Positions 25,007-33,808 of a DNA stretch of 39,706 bases are shown one piece after another. Numbering within the stretch: the stretch's first letter is position 1; every line of letters begins with the position of its first letter. Below the pieces are notes generated by a model. The model did no database searches. It saw only the letters and a list, made by a program, of their open reading frames with translations, and was not told where the DNA came from. The translations under genes and the position numbers were made by a program. The stretch is from Thermoactinomyces sp. DSM 45891 (GTDB lineage Bacteria; Bacillota; Bacilli; Thermoactinomycetales; Thermoactinomycetaceae): NCBI RefSeq assembly GCF_900119485.1, contig NZ_FPJZ01000021.1, positions 1 through 39,706 of the forward strand, in the 5' to 3' direction.

Positions 25007-25258
25007 CTAGCTGTTCGGCTCAAGATAAGCGATGACCAATTCCTCAATCAGCTCATCTCGTTCTACTTTTCGAATGATGGTACGTGCATTATTATAACGC
25101 GGGATATAGGCGGGATCTCCTGAGATAAGATAACCCACGATCTGATGAGTCGGATTATAGCCTTTATCTTTTAAGGCATCATAAACGAATAACAGTACAT
25201 CGCGTGCGGAAACTTCAGCATCATCTCCACGAAACTGAAACTTTTGGGTTTCATCCAT
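25007..25258 (-). CDS. ireB: IreB-family regulatory phosphoprotein (UPF0297)
   Basis: The 83-residue protein starts MDETQKFQF at ATG 25258, with GAGAGGAA upstream. The conserved GYNPTHQIVGYLISGDPAYIPRYNNARTII-type core is present from about residue 33. In Enterococcus, IreB is a substrate of the PASTA kinase IreK and dampens cephalosporin resistance; that role is transferred here only by family. It follows alaS by about 70 nt and precedes ruvX, as in other Bacilli. An upstream extension of the frame overlaps the alaS end and is not supported by an SD. Confidence 0.93.
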   Translation of the reverse strand: MDETQKFQFRGDDAEVSARDVLLFVYDALKDKGYNPTHQIVGYLISGDPAYIPRYNNARTIIRKVERDELIEELVIAYLEPNS

Positions 25259-25329
25259 AGATTCGTTCCTCTCCTCTCCCAGATGACCAACTTTTATACC
25301 TTTCTTCTCAAACAAAAAATGTCCTCTTT

Positions 25330-27954
25330 TTAGTGCTGATTTGCTATCCATTCGTGAACAAAGGATATAGCTTTTTGCACGTTTGTAGGATTTTTACCAC
25401 CTGCTTGTGCTAAATCAGGGCGACCGCCGCCACCACCCCCACAAATGGTAGCCACTTCCTTCACTAGTTTACCCGCATGGAAGCCTTCTTGAACATATTT
25501 TGGCGAAACAGAAGCTACAAAATTCACCTTATCCCCACTTACCGAACCTAAAACGATGATTCCTTCTGCTACCTTTTGACGAAGATCATCTACCATCTTC
25601 CGAAGGCTGTCCATATCTTTTGCTTCCACCTGAGCTGATAAGACAGAAACCCCTCCTACTTCTATAAGCTGATTTTGTAGATCTGCTGCGGCTGCTTGGC
25701 TTAGTTTCGCCCGTAGGGATTCATTTTCGCGAGCCACTTCACGGATATTCTCCTGTAATTGTTCTACACGATCTAACACTTGTTCTGGCTTCGCTTTAAT
25801 TGCTTCTGCTACTTGGCGAAGCAAGCCCGCTTGTTGCTCAAGATACTGATAAGCCCTACGTCCTGTAGCCGCTTCAATCCGGCGAGTACCCGAACCAATG
25901 CCGCTCTCACTCAAGATCTTAAAGAGGCCGATCTCACCCGTCTGCTTTACATGAGTCCCTCCACACAACTCTAGGCTGTAATCCCCCACTTGAACCACTC
26001 GAACCTCAGAACCATATTTCTCACCGAATAACGCCATTGCTCCCATTTCTTTGGCTTCATTGATGCCTTTAATGGAGATATCCACTGAAAGATTATTCCA
26101 TACCTGCTCATTTACCAGACGCTCTACTTCATGGATCTCGTCGGCGGTCATCGATCCAATGTGACTGAAGTCAAAACGCAAGCGATCTGGAGTAACAAGT
26201 GATCCAGCTTGGTTTACATGCTCACCTAGAACTTGCTTTAGGGCTTTATGGAGTAAGTGGGTAGCGGTATGGTTTTTCACCGTTTCATTCCGTAACTCTT
26301 GAGAAATCTGAGCTGTTATTTGCTCCCCGCTACGAATGATCCCTTTTTCCACTACAACCTGATGGACATGCTCACCACGAGGCCCTTTTTGTACGCCTTC
26401 TACGCGTAACTTGGCATCGTTTGTAAAGATCACTCCCTGATCCGCTGCTTGCCCACCACTCTCTGCATAGAAAGGAGTTTCTTTTAAAATCACCAGTGCC
26501 TGACTACCAGCACCTAACAAATCAACTAATTCATCTTCGAAAATGATCGCTTGAACCTGTGTTTGGGCTTCAAAAGAAGTATATCCCACAAAGGTAGTTT
26601 CTACTTCTAAATCTGCGAGAGCTCCACCTTGAACCTGCATACTGCCTACATCTTGGCGCGCGGCACGAGCTCGTTCCCGTTGTGTTTCCATCTCATGTTC
26701 AAAACCATCACGATCTACCCCGAGTCCATGTTCACGAGCGAAGTCTTCCGTTAGATCGACTGGGAATCCATAGGTATCATACAATTTAAATGCTTCAGGC
26801 CCATTGATCTGATCGCGATTGTCTGCCTTTGCCTGTCCAACCAACTCTTCTAAAATCGCAAGTCCATCCGATAATGTTTCGAGGAAACGTTCTTCTTCAT
26901 TCCGAATCACTTTTTCAATGAACTCTCGCTTCGATACTGGTTCTGGGTAGAAGTCTGACATAATGGAAGCAACTGTTTCCGTTAACTCATATAGGAAAGG
27001 ACGTTCCATCCCTAATTTGCGCCCATAACGAACCGCACGACGCAATAAACGACGAAGAATGTAGCCTCGACCCTCGTTAGAAGGAAGAACACCATCCGAT
27101 ACAGCAAATACAATCGTACGAACATGATCAGCGATTACCTTTAATGCAATATCCGTTTGTGGATCTTTTCTATACTGCACCCCTACCTTCGCGCAAGTTG
27201 CTTCAATGATCGGCATAAACAAATCGGTATCGTAGTTGGTCGGGACACCCTGCACAATCGATGCCATACGCTCCAAGCCCATCCCTGTATCAATATTCTT
27301 CTTTGGTAGCGGAGTATAGGTTCCATCAGGATTATGATTGAACTGCGAAAATACGAGGTTCCACACTTCTAGATAGCGATCATTTTCTCCACCCGGATAG
27401 TTTTCTGGATCATTTGGATCGGCAAGATGTGCTCCACGATCATAGAAAATTTCCGTATTCGGACCCGATGGACCTTCCCCGATATCCCAAAAATTTTCTT
27501 TCAACTTCACGATGCGCTCTAAGGGAATACCAACTTCAGTATGCCAGATTTGCAGCGCCTCTTCATCGTCTGGATGTATCGTTACAGAGAGTTTTTCTGG
27601 ATCAAAACCCATCCACTTCGGACTCGTCAAAAACTCCCATGCCCACTTAATCGCCTCTTCTTTGAAATAATCACCGATCGAAAAATTCCCTAGCATTTCG
27701 AAAAAGGTATGATGACGTGGGGTATATCCTACATTTTCAATATCATTGGTACGAATCGATTTTTGGGAATTCGTGATACGAGGATTTTCAGGTGTAAGGC
27801 GACCATCGAAGTACTGCTTTAACGTCGCTACTCCTGAGTTAATCCATAGTAGACTTGGATCATCTACCGGTACAAGTGATGCACTAGGCTCGATTTGATG
27901 ACCCTTCTCCACAAAAAAATCAAGGAACTTACGGCGAATCTCGGTTGCTCTCAT
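25330..27954 (-). CDS. alaS: Alanine--tRNA ligase
   Basis: The 874-residue class II synthetase charges tRNA-Ala. Visible domains are the catalytic core (RKFLDFFVEKGH at the start, RHHTFFEMLGNFSIGDYFKEEA near 81), the GRGYILRRLLRRAVRYG region near 295, the editing domain (HTATHLLHKAL near 567, CGGTH near 670) and the C-Ala domain ending in GGGGGGRPDLAQAGG. The ATG follows AAGGAGGAG at 8 nt. A T-box leader directly upstream controls it, so expression rises when uncharged tRNA-Ala accumulates. It heads an operon with ireB, ruvX and two DUF1292-type genes, closed by the terminator at 23922. Confidence 0.99.
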   Translation of the reverse strand: MRATEIRRKFLDFFVEKGHQIEPSASLVPVDDPSLLWINSGVATLKQYFDGRLTPENPRITNSQKSIRTNDIENVGYTPRHHTFFEMLGNFSIGDYFKEEAIKWAWEFLTSPKWMGFDPEKLSVTIHPDDEEALQIWHTEVGIPLERIVKLKENFWDIGEGPSGPNTEIFYDRGAHLADPNDPENYPGGENDRYLEVWNLVFSQFNHNPDGTYTPLPKKNIDTGMGLERMASIVQGVPTNYDTDLFMPIIEATCAKVGVQYRKDPQTDIALKVIADHVRTIVFAVSDGVLPSNEGRGYILRRLLRRAVRYGRKLGMERPFLYELTETVASIMSDFYPEPVSKREFIEKVIRNEEERFLETLSDGLAILEELVGQAKADNRDQINGPEAFKLYDTYGFPVDLTEDFAREHGLGVDRDGFEHEMETQRERARAARQDVGSMQVQGGALADLEVETTFVGYTSFEAQTQVQAIIFEDELVDLLGAGSQALVILKETPFYAESGGQAADQGVIFTNDAKLRVEGVQKGPRGEHVHQVVVEKGIIRSGEQITAQISQELRNETVKNHTATHLLHKALKQVLGEHVNQAGSLVTPDRLRFDFSHIGSMTADEIHEVERLVNEQVWNNLSVDISIKGINEAKEMGAMALFGEKYGSEVRVVQVGDYSLELCGGTHVKQTGEIGLFKILSESGIGSGTRRIEAATGRRAYQYLEQQAGLLRQVAEAIKAKPEQVLDRVEQLQENIREVARENESLRAKLSQAAAADLQNQLIEVGGVSVLSAQVEAKDMDSLRKMVDDLRQKVAEGIIVLGSVSGDKVNFVASVSPKYVQEGFHAGKLVKEVATICGGGGGGRPDLAQAGGKNPTNVQKAISFVHEWIANQH

Positions 27955-27983
27955 ATGTACGACTCCTCCTTATTATGTGAACA

Positions 27984-28230
27984 CAAAAAAAGCCTTTCCA
28001 TCCCATCTTAGGGACGAGAAGACTACTCCCGCGGTACCACCCTAGTTGCCACCCTCTTACGAAATCTAAAGTGGCCCCTCGTATGTAGATAACGGCACAT
28101 TGCCGGCAGGGATTAGCTGCATTCAAGAACTGGCTACCTCGTGACTCGATCCGAGAAAGCCTCTCAGCAACTGGCTCTCTTCTCTGACGGTTTAGACACA
28201 AGCTTGGTTCTGTCAACATGTTCATGTAAT
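27984..28230 (-). promoter_or_regulatory. T-box riboswitch of alaS
   Basis: The leader holds the T-box core AGGGTGGTACCGCGG (minus strand, 28043-28029) that forms the antiterminator bulge. It is followed by a terminator hairpin (27991-28024, arms starting AGTCTTCTCGTCCC) and TTTTTTT at 27990-27984. Upstream are Stem I-like elements, including GAGAGGCTTTCTC. The segment GAATGCAGCTAAT (near 28112-28124) offers GCA or GCT as the alanine specifier; which one is used I cannot tell. A 98-codon ORF that overlaps this region is not a gene. Confidence 0.93.
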
Positions 28231-28383
28231 TTGGTTAGACAATTTATGAGTATTATACACAAATGAAAAATGAAATAAAAGGGCTTCGTGAAAATCTCTA
28301 GAAAGCTGGCTTGGTACAAGGTAAGCATTTTGAGCAACTTTATTTATGCCAAAGAAAACCTTCTTCGTATGAAACCATTCGTA

Positions 28384-28875
28384 TCAAGAATGAAGACAAT
28401 AAAGTAATTGGGCAACTGATTGTTCCATATCTGAATTACAATCAATATCCAAAACACACATATCATCATCCGTAGCGGGTTCAAATCCAATTCGAATTCG
28501 CTCCAAATGAAAGGTGGATCGAATTTTAAAAAGAGTGGTTAACAATTTACGATACTCATACTCATTCATGTAGAATTCATTTTCCTCTACATGAATGAGT
28601 ACCTCGCCTTTAATTCCATCGAACGAGAACAAAACTAAGGTATTTATCATTGTCACACCTAGAGTGAATTCACTCAAAAAAATGGTACCACTACCCTTCG
28701 GTCGTAGAATCCTTTCAATACTATCCAACTCAGCGTAATCAATGGACTTTCCTGTTTGATTATCGTGAAAATTAGATGATTTAACAGAGCTAGTAGAAAT
28801 TTTAAAAACATCACAAACTAGCTGATCAAGTAATTCTCTAGGAAAATCAACGAGAATGATTTCGACATATTCCAA
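28384..28875 (-). CDS. Immunity-like protein, paralogue of the gene at 37514
   Basis: From a TTG start at 28875 (AAGGAGG SD, 8 nt) the protein has 163 residues, exactly the length of its paralogue at 37514-38005. The two align without gaps over most of their length (EYVEIILVDFPR, SSNFHDNQTGKSIDY, IRIGFEPATDDDM, DIDCNSDMEQSVAQLL). The paralogue sits directly behind a toxin tip, so this family is probably the immunity protein of that toxin. Here only three codons of the toxin end (IDQ, stop) and a degenerate linker remain upstream, so this is an orphan immunity gene. It lies between the alaS T-box and the tRNA scar. No named immunity family is recognised. Confidence 0.75.
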   Translation of the reverse strand: MEYVEIILVDFPRELLDQLVCDVFKISTSSVKSSNFHDNQTGKSIDYAELDSIERILRPKGSGTIFLSEFTLGVTMINTLVLFSFDGIKGEVLIHVEENEFYMNEYEYRKLLTTLFKIRSTFHLERIRIGFEPATDDDMCVLDIDCNSDMEQSVAQLLYCLHS

Positions 28876-28896
28876 AGAAGTAACCTCCTTACTGAT

Positions 28897-28953
28897 CAAT
28901 TGACCTTAATTCTTTACTTCTCCTTCTGTTGCAGATACGTCGTCGACTAGCAT
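28897..28953 (-). pseudogene. Degenerate remnant of the polymorphic-toxin linker
   Basis: Read on the minus strand the segment gives MLVDDVSATEGEVKN and a stop. It matches the linker MLVGVSATVGGGGGAKN of the toxin remnant at 37.4 kb, with shared DNA blocks ATGCTAGT and GTATCTGCAAC. It then joins straight to IDQ-stop, the last codons of the toxin tip at 38019. A deletion seems to have removed the tip while keeping the immunity gene. Confidence 0.5.
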
Positions 28954-29020
28954 ACCCGTGTGGATACTAAATCGGTCTCCATTATCAATGTGAGTTTCTG
29001 ATTAACCCTCAAGTGAACAG

Positions 29021-29063
29021 CAAACTGATCACCGATTGATCACGCACTACATAGCATTAGATC
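29021..29063. repeat. Direct repeat, left copy, beside the tRNA scar
   Basis: The core TGATCACCGATTGATCACG, followed by CACT and then CATTAGAT, recurs at 29361-29402 with about 80 percent identity over some 42 bp. Each copy contains TGATCA twice. The copies bracket the truncated tRNA. They may be integrase arm sites or tails of integrase genes left by successive insertions. Confidence 0.7.
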
Positions 29064-29165
29064 GAATTAGATAACACTATATAGCATAGTTATCCAGAAA
29101 CAGGAAAATATAATGAATTATCCAGTCTATTCTTATAATAATCACAAGCCTACACACATAGCGAA

Positions 29166-29203
29166 ACCCCGCTTATACCAAGGGATTCTGGCGTAAGCGG
29201 GGT
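29166..29203 (-). terminator. Hairpin just after the truncated tRNA
   Basis: Arms ACCCCGCTTA and TAAGCGGGGT are perfectly complementary. On the minus strand TTTCGC follows. It is probably the original terminator of the tRNA-Arg gene. Confidence 0.65.
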
Positions 29204-29213
29204 CTCTATAATT

Positions 29214-29270
29214 TGGCGTGCCCTGAAGGATTCGAACCCTCGACCTTCTGATCCGTAGTCAGAGTGCTTT
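29214..29270 (-). pseudogene. 3' half of tRNA-Arg(ACG), probable attachment-site scar
   Basis: On the minus strand the sequence holds a perfect anticodon arm (TCTGA-CTACGGA-TCAGA, anticodon ACG), a variable region, a T arm (GAGGG-TTCGAAT-CCTTC) and an acceptor 3' strand ending in encoded CCA (29216-29214). The 5' acceptor strand (GTGCCCT expected) and D arm are missing; upstream sequence is unrelated after about AAGCACTCTGA. This is the usual outcome when an integrative element recombines into the 3' half of a tRNA gene. The intact tRNA would lie at the element's other end, beyond the right edge. Confidence 0.75.
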
Positions 29271-29284
29271 CTTCATAGTATCAC

Positions 29285-29337
29285 TAATTACAATCGCTGA
29301 ACCCTTTGATACATATAAGGTTTGGCGATTGTAGTTA
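29285..29337. repeat. Inverted repeat next to the tRNA scar
   Basis: Arms TTACAATCGC-TG-AACC and GGTT-TG-GCGATTGTA pair apart from a TG/TG interior mismatch, around about 15 nt. It starts 15 bp from the tRNA fragment on the island side. It could be a terminator or an element-end structure. Confidence 0.55.
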
Positions 29338-29360
29338 ATTGGAATCCGCTTAAAAACAGG

Positions 29361-29402
29361 CAAATGATCACGGATTGATCACGCACTTAATGACATTAGA
29401 TG
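29361..29402. repeat. Direct repeat, right copy, beside the tRNA scar
   Basis: This is the second copy of the repeat at 29021, in the same orientation, with core TGATCACGGATTGATCACG. The stretch 28954-29440 between the immunity gene remnant and hsdR holds only these repeats, the tRNA fragment and hairpins; no gene was seen in it. Confidence 0.7.
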
Positions 29403-29440
29403 ACCTCAACTTCCGTTTACATATGCCACATAGATTATAT

Positions 29441-32400
29441 TTATCTCAACTCATCATCCAAAGGGACATATACTTCATCTAAGAGTTTTTTCCATTGGCG
29501 CTTCAATTTGGGCCCGTAGTTCCATTGGTTCGCATCCGGATGTATGGCTTTATACTTATGAAACTCCGTACTCTCAATGACTTTTCTGATATGGGGAATT
29601 TCGTCTGACCCCATATCATATTGCTTTGCGGATAATAGAAGTGCTTCTTTATCGACAAACCAAGCATTGGCAAATACTTCTATCTCTTGATTCTGTGCTC
29701 GTGTGAAGAAGTCACGTTTGACAGCTAAAACATCTTCTCTTTGATTGATTTCTTTGGTATCTATTGCATGTAATATCTCTCGATATACTTCCTTCACCTT
29801 TTCGGATTTCTTCAATTTCAGAAATGCTTCTTCAATCGTGTTACGGATATCTTGATTATCCACGGAGTATGTCTTCAATAATAGATCAATATAGGTGGAG
29901 TCAATATCATAGACTTTACTCGAATTTTCTCCATAAAATTCAATATCTGAAAAATCAGCTTCCGCTTCTTGATCACCTTCCTCTACTAAGGACCCCTTCA
30001 CTGTATGGTAAATCCCCACATACGTTTCTAGCGTCTTCAATTGCTCTCGAAGTACATCTGATTTCTCTATCTCATTGTTGTACTCATCATATGTGACTAA
30101 CGCTTCGTATGCATTGTTTAATTCTTGAAAAGCTTTCATAAACAGAATTCTGTTTTCTAAAGGAGCGTGCTCTGTCATATTCGTTGGATGGGGGACTAAT
30201 TGGATTAAGCTTTGCTGTGCCTTATCGAAGCGATGTTTCGATTCCTGATAAGTCGGATAAACCAGCTTCGTTTCCTCTTGTGTCTGTGAATATAATTTCG
30301 TTGCATCTTTCACCTGTTGTTCGGCTGTTGACGGTTTACGAAATGTTACGATCAAGCCCTTTGCCTTATTGGGATACGTCCGATTGGTTCGTGAGAAAGC
30401 TTGAATCAGATTCGCATACTCTAAATGTCGATCTACAAATAACGTTTGAACGGTGGGTGCATCAAATCCAGTTAATAAGCGTTCGACGACAATCACAAGA
30501 TCCAGATGATTCCCAAACTGTTGGAACTCTCCTTTTTTACGTGCTAACCGATTATTGATATCGTTATTATAACGCTTCATATCTTTTATCGACCAAGCTG
30601 TCTGATAATAGTCGTTATACTCTTTCATAACTTCTGCCATTTCCTCTTCGATCTGCTTGGCGTTCTCTTTATTTTCCTCTAAGGAATACGTAATGGCAAT
30701 GCGTGGGAAGTCAGGGTCATCCATGATACGTCCTTTTCGAATCGACTGCTTGCTCAACCAATCTGGATCCTTCTTCATCTCTTGAATTGCTTGATAGTAG
30801 CGTTTCGCCATCGCAATGGAACTCGTCGTAAGAATCGCAGACTTTTGTGGACGACCATTCTGGAAATCAAATTTCACATAAGCATTATCCGGTCGGAAAA
30901 TCTTCTGAATGACTTTTTGAATATGATCGTCCCTTTCGAAAACAGCGGATGGAATTTCGCTTTCCCTTTCCATATCGTCCATTTGATCGATTCGTTGATG
31001 TAGTTCCTCATCACTCAAATGGTCATATTTCTTATCTGGACGTAGCTTATTAAAAATATAAGTATGTACAGTTGCAGAATCAGTCGTATCTTCGTGCTCT
31101 ACTTGAAACCCTAGAACAGCACCATCCTCTAATGCATTCTTAATCGTATAAGTGTGTAGGACTTCTCCATATTGATCATGAGTGGTACGAGCCAGTTTTC
31201 CTTTCTTCGCTTTCTTATTTACTTCAAATATCGGAGTACCTGTAAAGCCAAACCATGTAGATTTCGGGAAGAATTCTTTGATCCCTTCCATTCCCTCTGC
31301 GCTTACTGCTCGATGACATTCATCTACAATAAAAATAATATGCTGTCCAAGCAGTTTCTGAAAACGCTGCGTGCCTTTTCGCTTTTCCTGTTTTAAGACA
31401 TCTTGTAATTTATGACGTGTCGTAATAATCACCGTATTCAAATTGGTATCAGACAACAAAGAGCGTCTCAACTCGCGCGCGTTCTCTGTTGCAACAATCA
31501 AACTGTTCGACTTCGCATGCCCCGATGAAAGACCGGTGTTAAACTCAGAAGCAAATTTCGTAAATTCCGAAGTCGTCTGATTATCCAAGTCTGTTCGGTC
31601 TACGAGCATAATCGTACGTTCGACACCGCCTTTACGAGCAAGTAGCTTCGATGAAACAAAACTAGTTAGTGTTTTTCCTGAACCAGTTGCATGCCAGATA
31701 TATCCCGATTTATGCTTACAGGCATTGGCAAAAATGGCTTTAATCGCATGAATTTGATAGGGTTGTAACACCATTAAGGTCCTCTTATCTTGATCTTCAC
31801 TTACAATGGTATAGCGAGCAATCAAGTAATGGGCATCGGGAATCGATAAAGTTTGTTTCGCAAATTCATAAAGGTTTTCTACTCTGCGATTATCTTTTGT
31901 TCGCCAAGTAAAGATCAAATTTTTATGCATGTCCTTAGGCAAGGCATTCGCAAAATACCGAGTGGTTTGCTCATTGGAAATCACAAATAATTGAAGGGTC
32001 GAAAAGATATTATTCCGAAAGACTCCTTCTTCTGCATATTTCTTGATCTGATGAAAAGCTTGGAATACACCATCTTTGGCATTGACCTTCTTCAACTCGA
32101 TTTGATAAATAGGCAACCCATTGATTAAGAGGGTTACATCAAATCGGCGATTCCGACCCTCTACGCTCACTTTTTGCTTGGCAATCTGATGAACCACTTC
32201 ATAGGTAGAGGTTCCCCCGTTTATCGCATGATTGGAGTACAACTCTAAGGACAGAGAGCCAAGTGATACGTCTTCTCGTTCAATCGTGATACGAGCAATG
32301 CCATTTTCCCCTTTGAGCCATTTAGCCGCATCAAAGGGGGTCTGTGTTTTTGATAGGAGTTCCACTTTAATCATGTCAAACTCTTTATCCGTAATTGGAT

Positions 32401-32572
32401 GATCCCCCAATTCAGCTAAGTTGTTTTGAGTGATGATCTTACGCAAGTTCTTCCATAAATCGGCTTCGGATTTTAAATCGGGACGATATGTCCATTGGTG
32501 TTGACCCTCACCCAATAGTTCGATCAGACGACGCTCCACTTCGGCTTCCGTTTGATATGCGATCTTTTTCAT
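29441..32572 (-). CDS. hsdR: Type I restriction enzyme R subunit (HsdR)
   Basis: HsdR provides ATP-driven DNA translocation and cleavage in the R2M2S complex. The 1043-residue protein has an N-terminal nuclease domain with the PD-(D/E)xK end QIELKKVN near 157. SF2 helicase motifs follow: Walker A HATGSGKTLTS near 294, the DExH box DECH near 418, GFTGTP near 440, and motif VI FSRTNRTYPNKAKG near 733. A helical C-terminal region follows. The ATG has GAGGAGAG 7 nt upstream. It is the last gene of the operon, 21 nt after hsdS, and is intact. Confidence 0.97.
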   Translation of the reverse strand: MKKIAYQTEAEVERRLIELLGEGQHQWTYRPDLKSEADLWKNLRKIITQNNLAELGDHPITDKEFDMIKVELLSKTQTPFDAAKWLKGENGIARITIEREDVSLGSLSLELYSNHAINGGTSTYEVVHQIAKQKVSVEGRNRRFDVTLLINGLPIYQIELKKVNAKDGVFQAFHQIKKYAEEGVFRNNIFSTLQLFVISNEQTTRYFANALPKDMHKNLIFTWRTKDNRRVENLYEFAKQTLSIPDAHYLIARYTIVSEDQDKRTLMVLQPYQIHAIKAIFANACKHKSGYIWHATGSGKTLTSFVSSKLLARKGGVERTIMLVDRTDLDNQTTSEFTKFASEFNTGLSSGHAKSNSLIVATENARELRRSLLSDTNLNTVIITTRHKLQDVLKQEKRKGTQRFQKLLGQHIIFIVDECHRAVSAEGMEGIKEFFPKSTWFGFTGTPIFEVNKKAKKGKLARTTHDQYGEVLHTYTIKNALEDGAVLGFQVEHEDTTDSATVHTYIFNKLRPDKKYDHLSDEELHQRIDQMDDMERESEIPSAVFERDDHIQKVIQKIFRPDNAYVKFDFQNGRPQKSAILTTSSIAMAKRYYQAIQEMKKDPDWLSKQSIRKGRIMDDPDFPRIAITYSLEENKENAKQIEEEMAEVMKEYNDYYQTAWSIKDMKRYNNDINNRLARKKGEFQQFGNHLDLVIVVERLLTGFDAPTVQTLFVDRHLEYANLIQAFSRTNRTYPNKAKGLIVTFRKPSTAEQQVKDATKLYSQTQEETKLVYPTYQESKHRFDKAQQSLIQLVPHPTNMTEHAPLENRILFMKAFQELNNAYEALVTYDEYNNEIEKSDVLREQLKTLETYVGIYHTVKGSLVEEGDQEAEADFSDIEFYGENSSKVYDIDSTYIDLLLKTYSVDNQDIRNTIEEAFLKLKKSEKVKEVYREILHAIDTKEINQREDVLAVKRDFFTRAQNQEIEVFANAWFVDKEALLLSAKQYDMGSDEIPHIRKVIESTEFHKYKAIHPDANQWNYGPKLKRQWKKLLDEVYVPLDDELR

Positions 32573-32593
32573 ATTGGCTCTCTCCTCTGCTAA

Positions 32594-33808
32594 TTAAACA
32601 AACATCTTTTGTAGGAAGGCTTTTTTGGTTTGCTGGAGAATCTCGAGTTCACGTTGATGGATGGTGATTCTGTCATCTAGCTGTTTGAAGAAGATGCCGA
32701 TTTGGATTTGTTCTTCTCTTTTCGGGAAGACCAGATTAACTTTTTTTAAATCTGAATTATGCAAGTGAACAATTGATTTCCCTTGAGCCAGTTTGCTTAA
32801 TTCCTTCTGTTGTCTACCACTCGAAATAGTTAGAGCTAAAAATACTGGATCGATTTCCTTACTAGGTCGTACAATATTTAAATCCCCACCCAAAATGATC
32901 CCCCGTTTACACACAGCAGATGCTCTTGCAATATCCTCTGCACTTTCTCCAGAAGATGGAACGATCACTTCGTTTCCTTCACTTATTACGGAATTTTCTT
33001 TTTTAAGAGCAAATGTATCGATAGATTCAATGACAGTCTCATATTGTTTATATAACCGCCCATATAAAATGATTGGATTTCCCTCGTCAATCACATCACT
33101 TTTTGAATATCCATTACCTTTGGAGAAATTCGCTAAATCTCCTAACTTCCGCTCTTCCCACTCTCCAGTAAAACCAGCAAATCGAACTTCCGGCACAGAC
33201 TCTCCCTCTTTCGGGAACAATTTTTGCAAGAAACCCTGTTTTGTTTGTTGGAGTGTGTTTATCTCTTGCTGATGGAAGGTGATGATATCGTCTAGCTGTC
33301 TGAAGAAGGTACCTATTTGGATTTGTTCCTGTATCTTCGGTACAACCACATTAATCGACTTAAATTTGTTCAATGAAAGAACTCTTTGCCCTGTTCCCTC
33401 AGCTTGTGCTACAACTTGTCTTTTTATGGTTGAATTGAGCATATACAGAAAAAAATCGCTATTTCCATTAGATATTTTAAATACAGGGTAGAAGTAACTT
33501 ATAATTCCCTTATCAACCAGATCATTCCGATTAAATTTGAATACACCATTGTCACTTCGTGATCTAAATGTAAAATAACCCCTTGGTAATACGAAATATC
33601 CTATATTGCTCTCAGTTGTTATTTGTCTGTCTGCAAAATAATCTTCTTGGTACGTTATTCCATACTTTTGAGATGAAGTTAGCACAGGATATTGGTTCTG
33701 AATCGAGGTTTTCTCAACGTAGTCTTGAACAAAATTCCGTAACTTCCGCTCTTCCCACTCCGCACTAAACTCAGCAAATCGAATCTCCGGTATACTACTA
33801 CTTGGCAT
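32594..33808 (-). CDS. hsdS: Type I restriction enzyme specificity subunit (HsdS), two target domains
   Basis: The 404-residue protein has the usual duplicated layout. Target domain 1 opens PEIRFAEFSAEWEERKL, target domain 2 opens PEVRFAGFTGEWEERKL at about residue 207, and each ends in a helical conserved region (QIQIGTFFRQLDD and QIQIGIFFKQLDD, then LQQTKQGFLQKLF and LQQTKKAFLQKMF). The repeats are also clear in the DNA (for example CTTCCGCTCTTCCCACTC twice, near 33150 and 33749), which gives a route for swapping target domains. Target sequence cannot be read. The start overlaps the end of hsdM by 11 nt and its SD GAGGTG lies inside hsdM. Confidence 0.95.
   Translation of the reverse strand: MPSSSIPEIRFAEFSAEWEERKLRNFVQDYVEKTSIQNQYPVLTSSQKYGITYQEDYFADRQITTESNIGYFVLPRGYFTFRSRSDNGVFKFNRNDLVDKGIISYFYPVFKISNGNSDFFLYMLNSTIKRQVVAQAEGTGQRVLSLNKFKSINVVVPKIQEQIQIGTFFRQLDDIITFHQQEINTLQQTKQGFLQKLFPKEGESVPEVRFAGFTGEWEERKLGDLANFSKGNGYSKSDVIDEGNPIILYGRLYKQYETVIESIDTFALKKENSVISEGNEVIVPSSGESAEDIARASAVCKRGIILGGDLNIVRPSKEIDPVFLALTISSGRQQKELSKLAQGKSIVHLHNSDLKKVNLVFPKREEQIQIGIFFKQLDDRITIHQRELEILQQTKKAFLQKMFV

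Noticed and set aside
27929..28225. A 98-codon minus-strand ORF upstream of alaS
   Set aside because: It lies within the T-box leader and overlaps the alaS start; its sequence follows the RNA structure and not a protein.
29214..29270. A functional tRNA-Arg gene
   Set aside because: The 5' acceptor strand and D arm are absent, so no cloverleaf can form; it is called as a scar instead.
29021..29402. The TGATCA-rich repeats as a coding tail of a tyrosine integrase
   Set aside because: The frame RDQSVI can be read in both copies but is interrupted by a stop within a few codons in each, so no integrase gene can be claimed.
30184..30558. A 124-codon plus-strand ORF inside hsdR
   Set aside because: It is a shadow of the intact hsdR gene on the other strand and has no SD.
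32793..33272. A 159-codon plus-strand ORF inside hsdS
   Set aside because: It is antisense to an intact hsdS with clear domain repeats and is not a known protein type.
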